Below, piece by piece: positions 56,301 to 64,000 of a stretch of DNA of 64,000 nt (position 1 is the stretch's first letter; every line of letters starts with the position of its first letter). Source of the stretch: Formicarius rufipectus (taxonomy: Eukaryota > Chordata > Aves > Passeriformes > Formicariidae); assembly GCA_013399695.1 (NCBI GenBank), contig VXAU01003705.1, positions 1-64,000 of the forward strand. Direction: 5' to 3'. Below the pieces are notes generated by a model. That model made no database searches and was not told the DNA's origin. It saw only the letters and a program-made list of their open reading frames with translations. Position numbers and translations under genes: made by a program.

Positions 56301-59300
56301 GAAGTAACGAGTGCAGATATCCATAGATTCACTTTCCTCTGTGGATTTGCAAAAGAGGGGTTATAGATAACTGGAAGAGGGACAGTAACTAGGTTTTTTA
56401 ATGAAGATGGCAAGAACAAAGGTCCTGGAAAATGTGAAATGCTAGTGAAGGTTAAAAAAAAAGCTTTGAAAAATGGTTGGTTTTGTAATTAACCCAGAAC
56501 AAAGTCAAGTTGCTCCTGCTCTATGCTAGTGAAGTATGTGATATGAATAGCAAAAAAGTGATGTTTTCGGGTTTATAATCATTGAGGTTTATGGATTTTG
56601 AAAATTTACTTTATCTTTCTGTTTTTAGGGAAGATATGTATGCTCAGGACTCTATTGAACTGTTGACAACATCTGGTATCCAGTTTAAAAAGCATGAAGA
56701 GGAGGGAATCGAGACACAGTACTTTGCAGAACTGCTCATGACATCAGGAGTTGTACTGTGTGAAGGAGTCAAGTGGCTTTCCTTTCATAGGTAAATTCTG
56801 TGTGTTAAGTATATGAGGATTCAACATCACTTACTGAATTCTAGAGCTTGGATTTCACGTCTTGTGCGATTAAGTGCTGTGAATCTGATGGTCTGTGTAG
56901 AACATGGCTTGGTTGATAAGCCTTAGAAAATATTTCTCCTGCAGTACCTCTAACACTTTTCTCTGAATAGAGATTAGAAGGATATTGGTATTTTATATAA
57001 GGTGTTTTACACGGTAACCAGGAAACTGTAAAGCTGAAAAACATGAGACTCCTCAGCCAGCAGGTGGTGCTGTACTCGTGCTAGTAAATGACAGTAACAG
57101 TGATGGAAACGAACTATTCCTAAGCAGCTCTTAAGCGAATTCTGTTTGTGTCATGGGAGAGAGACCACCCCAGAATTATCAGTGAAGAGTTTTATAAAGT
57201 ACTTTTCAATGATTTGTAAATTTCGTGGAAATCTGGGCAGCCAAAAGTTACTCGGCCTGGACAGCGATCCCTCATAAGTCTTAACTCTAGCTGCAGTAAT
57301 GAATATATTTTACTATTTATTCCACCTCAGGAACCAATCTTGCAAGTAGAAATAGAAATATGAATGCTGAATCTCTATGAATCTGTCAAGATACAAAAGG
57401 ATTTTGAATGGTAGTAAGATTTAACACTTTAAAACATACGCAGTAGTCATTGTGTAGCCAAACACATGCTAGAAATACTTCACACTGTTTGCAAGCAACA
57501 GTGTCTTTAAAGGCTTATTGCTATGGAATGTCATCAAGTTGATGTCTTAAATGCACACTGCTAAGAAAGTCAGTAAAGGCATAGTGAATGTTCTAGCTGA
57601 GACAAGTTTCTTTACAGTGTTATTCATGTTTGTCACTCATGGTGAATTGTAATATGTAAATGGTGAAATTAGAAAAAATCCTGATTCTTCATCCATAAGT
57701 ATTAAATGTTGGAGGAGACAAAGTCACGTGGAATTAGAGAAGTACTTATGCTGTAAACCAACCAAAAAATAAGGATTGCTTTGGTAGTGAATGTATAGCA
57801 GTAGTGGAGTAGTAGTAGTCATCGTTTTGATTTGCACTGTAGAAACAAGTGTTAGGCTGAGTTTCCGAAGTAGAGGGTTTGGAAAGAAAAGACAGTTAAA
57901 ATAAGAAGGATCCCCTGAATACAGTTGTCACTTACCTCTTCCACTTACAGCTGTCTCGACTTGCAATATGACTCCAAAATAATCTTACTCTTGCTATCTT
58001 GCTACTAGCATAGAACCTTGTGGAAGAATTACATAACAAGAATGCCATAAACTGTCAAAATAACTACAAATGCCAAAGTAGTGAGTGAAGTTTGGTTTTG
58101 GTAGCTTCTTAAATCCATTATTATGGGCTGTTATTGTGTGTATTTGTGATTTACACTTTACTACAGAAATGCAGCTCAGATGGCTCAAGAGAAAGGGAGG
58201 CAGGTTGTGCATGGAACTGATGGATCAGCAGAGACTGTCATGTAAAAGCAGCTTCAGCCTCAAAATGGTGTTCTTCCAATATTGCCTGATGGCTTTAAGG
58301 GCCTGGTATACCTGGTATATACCAGATATACCTGAGCCATTTCTAGACGTTCTTTTTAAAGCATTTTTGTATTAATTGTGTGTAATTTCTGACTAATACA
58401 CTGGTTAAAGTATAGTGCAAGTCATTTGCAATAATGCTCTTTTTACTAGTGCAGCTTAAGAAGAATTTTTGGAATGGCTTTTTTCATAGAAGTCCATTTT
58501 CATCTCTGCTAAGATAAGTTTCTGTTGTGGATTTCACTGAATATGTCTCTAGAAATCCTCTTAAGACAGCTATTTCCGCAAATGTTTGTCAAATTCTGAT
58601 TATCAGAGAGTGTTTAAAGTGTTTTGATCTTTGCCAGGGCTTGTTGATAGTATTTTGAGCATAAAATCCTGGAGTAAGTGGGTTAAGTTTCAAGGAAACC
58701 AAGATTGCCCAAAGCTATGTATGAGCATGGGTCATATAAAATGTGCCACAAAGAGTGGTGAACAGGTGCTTCTATATATATTTTAGATTGATTGTGATTA
58801 AGCTCTATCAGCAGGATACTCAGCAGAAAATTTGTTTCATGTAGGCCCTCCATGCAGTAGTTCTTTGATTACGGAAAAAGCTGTGCTTTACAGTTGATGA
58901 CTCTGCTATTGCTTCCATTTCCTTAAAATGCTATAATTACTACTAACCCTTAAAAGCTAAGTCCCATGGAATTGGGCAGAGGGAAATTTCTCCTTTCTCA
59001 GTGTGTGAGGTTATGGTTTAGTTTTCATTTCCCAGTCCTTGATTTCCTTGAACTCTTACGCAGTTTATTTCTAAGGTCTTAGATTCTCTAATAGTTCTCT
59101 TTGTGTGCTTTTTGTCTCTGCATTTGGTCCAACTGCTTTGGCACCCTGACATGTTGGCAAATGTGTGTGGTCCTGCAGTTCTGACAGACATAAATGAAGA
59201 AACATTTGCACTGTCATCAGTTCTTGGGTACTGCAATGTCATAGGCAACCCCATCAAATTTTTTGAGTGTGTGTGTTAAAATGTATTTGAGTCAATGAGA

Positions 59301-62300
59301 GAGGAGGGGGAAGCCCAGAATTTCTGATCCTTGTCACAGCCAAAAGAGCTCTGAGTGCTTGGCAGTCTAGCAAGTCAGAGAGACAGCTCAAATGCTGTTT
59401 TTATGGATATTCAACTGACCTGCTGAAGCTTTTGAGTGTCCACCTGTGTACACCCTCCTCTGTTTACCTTTGGAGGGTCTGTGTAAACATGCTTTTTTGA
59501 AAACAAAAAACAGATGTTCTGGGGATGCTGGAAAGTTCCAAGCTATTGTGTTTCAATCGTCATTTGTGTCTAACTGATTTTAGTAAAATTTAATCTGTTG
59601 GCTAATTTCAATTGACCCATTATAAAATGAAGTAAGACTTTCTCAGCTCTTGCAGGTTTTGAATTATTTCAGAGACTTGGCGCTTGAGTAGAATTCGTGG
59701 TTAATTGGCTGTCTGAATTCCTTCTGGATAGTAAGGCAAAGAAATATGGGCATGTTTGATCTTCTCTGTGGTCTTGTTGGTTACAGCTGTCCATGTTCAG
59801 TGAAGAAACAAAGCAAATGTCTGTAAGAATGCTTATGTTGTATAGCTCCACAGATTGTGGCTTACTGCACCAAGCAACTTAGGTGATTATATTAGAAATG
59901 GTGAAAGTTTTTGAAGGAAAGGAAGCCTGTGTGCTTCAGGGTATAAATCAACTACTAATTGCCTGTTAAAGGATTAGAAGAATACTTTTATAATGAGCAG
60001 GTAATTACGTAATTGCTCACCATGGACCTTCTTACACTTCTATTAGCATTCAGCAGTGGCCACTCAAAAAGTATTTTATCTGGGTGTATCTTCATCTTGA
60101 ATTGGAGTGGCAGTTTTTATGTCTGTGTAAGCTTGCATCGACTGCAGTCTCCAAGAGACGAAAATGTGTAATTCTTAATCAAAATTGCACATTTGTGATA
60201 CCTGCTCCCTCTCAAAATATGAGTACTAAATTAATGACTTTTCTTGCAGTGCTTTCTTCTGAAGAGAAAGTGGAAGTGTTTGAGTGCATCTGTTTTCTAG
60301 TATTTAAGTCATGCGCATAATTGTTTTTTAGAAGAGAAGTCAAAATATATTTTTTTTTTTTACAAGGAGGAACACAAATACTGAGGTTTTTTCACTTCAG
60401 AAATTTTAATGTGGCTATTACATTTGAGCCATGAGAATGATCAACGTAAGGAATTCAGTGAGTTAGTGAACTCTAGTCTCTAGAGGAGTAAGTCTCCTTA
60501 ATCATGAACTGTCTCTTGTATCTTTTTGAACAGCGTTTTTTGCTAATGTGGCTTTTTTCTTTTCTTTAGTGGGCTTTGTGCTGATGCAGGCTTTCCCACC
60601 TTTCCTCCCCTTTCAGATGATCTAATAACATTAAGCTTCCCATCTACTGTTTTGCCAAGTATACTGCCATTTTTACTTTGTAGGACTCTACTGAAATCCT
60701 TCTTTATCTTTGGCTTCTTTGCTCCTTGGCTGGTGGCTGCTGCTGTGGAGATTGGAGGGCAGCCAGCACAGCTTCAAAGCACCAGATGCAGTATGGGATT
60801 TGTTCAGTGTGAAATTTTTAGAGCACTGGCAACTCCCATGGGAGAACTGAAATAGTCTACACCTTTTATGTATCTTGTATTTATGGACTTACAGGAAACA
60901 TTTTGTTCATTCCCAGGATATTCAAGGTGTTTCTACCCTCTGCCTAGAAATTCATAAGAAAAAAAAGCTGTATAGAACCTTAGAGTATACAGAGAGATAC
61001 CCAGAGGATCATTGGTACAGTACTCTCAACTAATTAGTCTTTTCTGTTGCTCGTCTCACAGTTAAAGATCTTGTTTGACAGTTACTAAGTTGCAAAATCT
61101 TTGGTTTTGTGTTCAAGAATGAGCTCAAAGTCTGAAACTGGGAATATGGACTCTCTGGTGGCCACCTCTTCACTTGAATCAGCTCTCAGCTCTAGGCTAA
61201 GGTTCCTTAAATAGCAAAACTGATGAAACCTTCAGCAGAGGTAGCCCTGCTGTGTATTTTCATCTTTTTGTTAGTACAGGCATTTTTGAAATTGTGTGTC
61301 ACTAAAATCTAGGAACTGATATGGTTCAATGCAAACTTAATAACCTAGGAGTGAATGTATCAGTCCTTCATCTAGTTCTGTTCATATATGCCTGAGCAGT
61401 CCTACAAGTACAAGGGATCAGATCAGATTCATGATCAGGTCATGAATAATCTGGTTTGTAATTGCTGCCTTCCTAGGGAAAAGCATAACTGGTCATCACT
61501 GCTTTTTGTTGTGGTGCGTGGTCTTCTTTAATACTCAACATCTGTCTTTACTATACTTTAAACCCTCTAGTTTCCTTTCATAACCTTTTGGAAAAAGTGT
61601 GTGGTTTCACCTTTTGTTGCCATACCTCATTTCTTTGTCCTTTTTCTTCAATGAAGCTATTGAGGAGGAAGCCTTTCCAAACTTTTCTCTACCATGCATG
61701 CTATAATACCTCAGTTTCTTCTAACAAATGTGTGCTACCCAGTTATCTTGCTGCCTCCTGCAGACTTACATGTACACACAAGAATTTTTCCTGCTTACTC
61801 TGTTATTGCTTCCAGAAAGAGTAATAGTCTACAAGCTATTAAATTTTTCAGTTGTGTGTGTGCAGATGTAATTGGGGAAGTTGAAAGACAATCCCTCTTC
61901 TTCATTGCTGAGGGTTAAACTTTCCTCAAGGCATAAACATGCATTGGCTCTGGAAACTCATTAATCTTTTGAATTTTAAGAACTGTGGAAACCTCTCTGT
62001 GTCTCACTCTGTTTGTAAGTGAGAAACTCCCGTCTCTGTGAAAGAAACCAGCATGAGAGTCTTTCTGGTCTAAGTCCTTGTTATCAGCTGGAGACCCAGC
62101 AGCACTGCCTTATCTCAGGATTCAGAGAAACTCCTGTAGGCACATCTTTTTGCTTCTTCACTTGGCTTCATTCAGTTTTCTGTGGAATCTGCAATGGGAC
62201 CATTTACATTGAAGTTTAGTTTATTCATAGAAATTGGTCTTATTTGCATGGAAATTAAGCAAGGTGTCCTGTTAATGTACAATACAGTCTTGATGTTGGA

Positions 62301-62502
62301 AGTGAGAAGGATGCTTCTAAGTTATTTGCTTATATTGTTTTTGTTATTAATTTGCAGTGGATATGACTTTGGCTATCTAATCAAAATCCTGACAAACTCC
62401 AATTTACCTGAGGAAGAGTTGGACTTCTTTGAGATACTGCGATTGTTTTTCCCTGTCATCTATGATGTAAAATATCTCATGAAGAGTTGCAAAAACCTGA
62501 AG
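53190..62502 (+). CDS. CNOT7: CCR4-NOT transcription complex subunit 7 (Caf1 deadenylase), first four coding exons
   Basis: Catalytic subunit of CCR4-NOT that shortens mRNA poly(A) tails; it docks on CNOT1, binds CCR4-type CNOT6/6L and is recruited by BTG/TOB proteins and miRNA silencing complexes. The joined exons give residues 1-206 of the usual 285. It is a DEDD-type RNase fold: Asp40 and Glu42 in MDTEFPG and Asp161 in SGYDFGYL are present, while the last catalytic Asp (near 230) lies in exons beyond the right edge. The start MPAATVDHSQRICEVWACN matches the vertebrate CNOT7 start rather than the paralogue CNOT8. All junctions keep frame. Upstream ATGs precede the start. The 3' exons are missing only because the window ends. 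Confidence 0.98.
53587..53780 (+). CDS. CNOT7: CNOT7 second coding exon (residues 40-104)
   Basis: DTEFPGVVARPIGEFRSNAD opens with catalytic Asp40 and Glu42; then QLLRCNVDLLKIIQLGLTF, GEYPPGTSTWQFNFKFNL. Acceptor TGCTCTTGCAG, donor GTAAGT. Length 194 bp. Confidence 0.98.
53781..56628. other. CNOT7 intron after the second coding exon
   Basis: 2.8 kb, AT-rich. It holds a TA-rich repeat (about 53850-53870), a long polypyrimidine stretch (about 55168-55205) and G-run/A-run boundaries near 55872. No recognised repeat family, ORF or RNA gene. Confidence 0.7.
55168..55205. repeat. Polypyrimidine low-complexity tract
   Basis: Nearly pure T with scattered C over about 38 bases inside a CNOT7 intron, far from any exon. 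Confidence 0.8.
56629..56790 (+). CDS. CNOT7: CNOT7 third coding exon (residues 104-158)
   Basis: EDMYAQDSIELLTTSGIQF, KKHEEEGIETQYFAELLMTS, GVVLCEGVKWLSFH. Acceptor TCTGTTTTTAG, donor GTAAAT. Length 162 bp. Confidence 0.98.
56791..62357. other. CNOT7 intron after the third coding exon
   Basis: 5.6 kb, AT-rich. It holds an imperfect 28-bp palindrome (58305-58332). Several open frames of 60-96 codons (for example 58085-58375 and 60652-60855) have no recognisable domain. No repeat family or RNA gene recognised. Confidence 0.65.
58305..58332. repeat. Imperfect 28-bp palindrome
   Basis: GGTATACCTGGTATATACCA followed by GATATACC equals its reverse complement apart from one mismatched pair. It is a self-complementary block inside the CNOT7 intron. 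Confidence 0.8.
62358..62502 (+). CDS. CNOT7: CNOT7 fourth coding exon (residues 158-206)
   Basis: SGYDFGYLIKILTNSNLPEE carries catalytic Asp161; then LDFFEILRLFFPVIYDVKYL, MKSCKNLK. Acceptor TTAATTTGCAG, donor GTAAGT. Length 145 bp, phase 0. Confidence 0.98.
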
Positions 62503-64000
62503 GTAAGTAATCTGTTAATGGCTCAGAACAAATTTTGTGTTTGGAAACAGAGTCTTTGTGCTTAAAACTACTAATTTTCTGTATTTTTATTGTCTGGTTT
62601 TGTACTGATAGTGCCTACTAAGCATTTTTGTCTCAAGCTTTGTATGTTTAATATTAAGGGCATTGATAGAAGAAGGCAGGAGCACAAATCCATTTTTATA
62701 ACTACTTAACAGTTAAAAGTATCATGAGTATACTGTATTTACAGTTCTGTGATAGATGATAAACCCATGTTTGGAATTAATTCTTAATTTCCTTAGCAAT
62801 AAGAATTATTGGGTTTCATCTACTCACCTTGGCAGTCCAGTAGAGGACTGTAGTCATCTAGGCAAAGGTAATTGCAATGAAGATTATGTGGAAGTGTCTT
62901 GGGAAGAGGAAAGAGGTGAAAAATGTTTCAGATGGCCCTTATAAGGAAAGATAAACAACAGCATGTATTCAGGGACAACATGTGACTTCTAGGAAGAAAA
63001 AAAAAATGAACTAGAAGCTGATGTCTAACATCAGGTCATCGAGGCTACTAATTGACTTGACTATCAGGCATAAAATTTGGATACTTTATTGGACTGGAGA
63101 ATGAATGTGAACTGGAACTAATTATGTGAAGGGAAAGAAGGCAAATGAAAGATGCTAAAGGCACCATTAACAGCCTTACTTGCTGAAGAACTGTTAATAG
63201 CTAAACTACTGCAGGAATGAGGTGCATCACTCATCTGAGGCAACTGATGACTTACTGCTCTTATGGAAAGTAACTTGACTTTCTAGGCTTTCTTAATGAA
63301 AACGTGCAGGAAAGAGAACACTTACCTTAGTAAAGCCAAATCGTAATGAAGGAATGACTTGCCACTTCACTGTGGTGAACGAGTGGTTTGTGTGCTGTTT
63401 ATAGTCCTCCAGATAAACTAGCAGATTGTGTCTCTTTGAGCAGTAGCCTATTTGTTTTGGAAGTAACTTGTGTGGGAAGTAAATTAACTTTGTTAATCGA
63501 AGTAATGTTGACAATGTAGGCCACCCTTCCAGTTATAAGAACAGTGTACCTATCTATGTTCATCTACAGTTATTACCGATATAGTCAGCTGGGCAAATGG
63601 CTGAGCATTATAGAACATCTTAGAAACAGTTATTCTCCACAGAAGCCAGGAGCAAAAATCACATGCTGCTAAACTTCAGGAGTCTTAAAGAAGTGTGTGT
63701 GTAGGGGGGGGAGGCCTCCCCGAAAACTCCCTTATTTTCTCACTCCTGACGAAGCAAAGTAAAGCATCTGGTGTCTTCGTGGTCGTGACACACATAGCAA
63801 GAACAGAATGTATATTCTAAATATAGTGACATAGGAAAGGTAACAGATCGATGTTCTGTGTCACTCTTCCAGAGGAGAGGTTCCCAGTGGATTTATGGAG
63901 TAGGGGATTGTAGTTTCTGATATTTCATTAAGCCATAGTTGCATGTAACCTGCAGTGTTTAGCAGCACTGAAATGTTTTGAAAGACACGAAAAACCTTCA
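62503..64000. other. CNOT7: Start of the next CNOT7 intron, running off the window
   Basis: 1.5 kb AT-rich with no recognisable exon, so the exon starting GGLQEVAEQL must lie to the right. The 62-codon frame 62756-62944 has no recognisable domain. Nothing else noticed. Confidence 0.7.

Noticed and set aside
62182..62565. 127-codon frame as a separate gene
   Set aside because: It is the fourth coding exon of CNOT7 extended into both introns.
1..64000. CRISPR arrays, operons, bacterial or plasmid features
   Set aside because: No regularly spaced direct repeats or compact gene arrays; every recognised gene is a spliced vertebrate gene.
1..64000. tRNA or rRNA genes
   Set aside because: No A-box/B-box pair with cloverleaf potential and no rRNA-like block was noticed on reading both strands; a covariance-model scan was not possible here.

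Overview
This is a gene-rich window from an amniote nuclear genome, most probably a bird. All genes are split by GT-AG introns. The repeats point to birds: a CR1 LINE 3' end and two solo LTRs whose sequence I recognise from avian genomes. No prokaryotic, plasmid or viral gene is present.

Layout. Positions 1 to about 1320 hold the 5' part of a broken RTE-type LINE on the minus strand, inside intron 1 of MTMR7. MTMR7 (plus strand, coding exons 2-14, 2944-31775) lacks only its short first exon, which must lie to the left. VPS37A (minus strand, 11 coding exons, 52431 down to 39390) is complete, reading 396 codons. CNOT7 (plus strand, first four coding exons, 53190-62502) runs off the right edge. 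The order MTMR7-VPS37A-CNOT7 matches human 8p22. MTMR7 and VPS37A meet tail to tail across 7.6 kb of AT-rich 3'UTR/intergenic DNA. VPS37A and CNOT7 are head to head over one CpG island (about 51.9-52.9 kb), with start codons 759 bp apart.

Functions. MTMR7 is a 3-phosphoinositide phosphatase acting on endosomal lipids. VPS37A is an ESCRT-I subunit acting on endosomes that carry those lipids. CNOT7 is the Caf1 deadenylase of CCR4-NOT. They form a conserved synteny block rather than a pathway, although MTMR7 and VPS37A both act in endosome and autophagosome membrane traffic.

The introns are AT-rich. They contain a CR1 tail, a MIR-like SINE, two LTRs, microsatellites and a few chance ORFs. I found no clearly undescribed system. 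The items most worth a second look are the RTE-clade LINE in a bird-like genome, single N positions that may be collapsed gaps (one sits exactly at the LINE deletion junction), a run of upstream ATGs before CNOT7, an LTR in sense orientation inside VPS37A, and an unexplained 98-codon open frame in a VPS37A intron.
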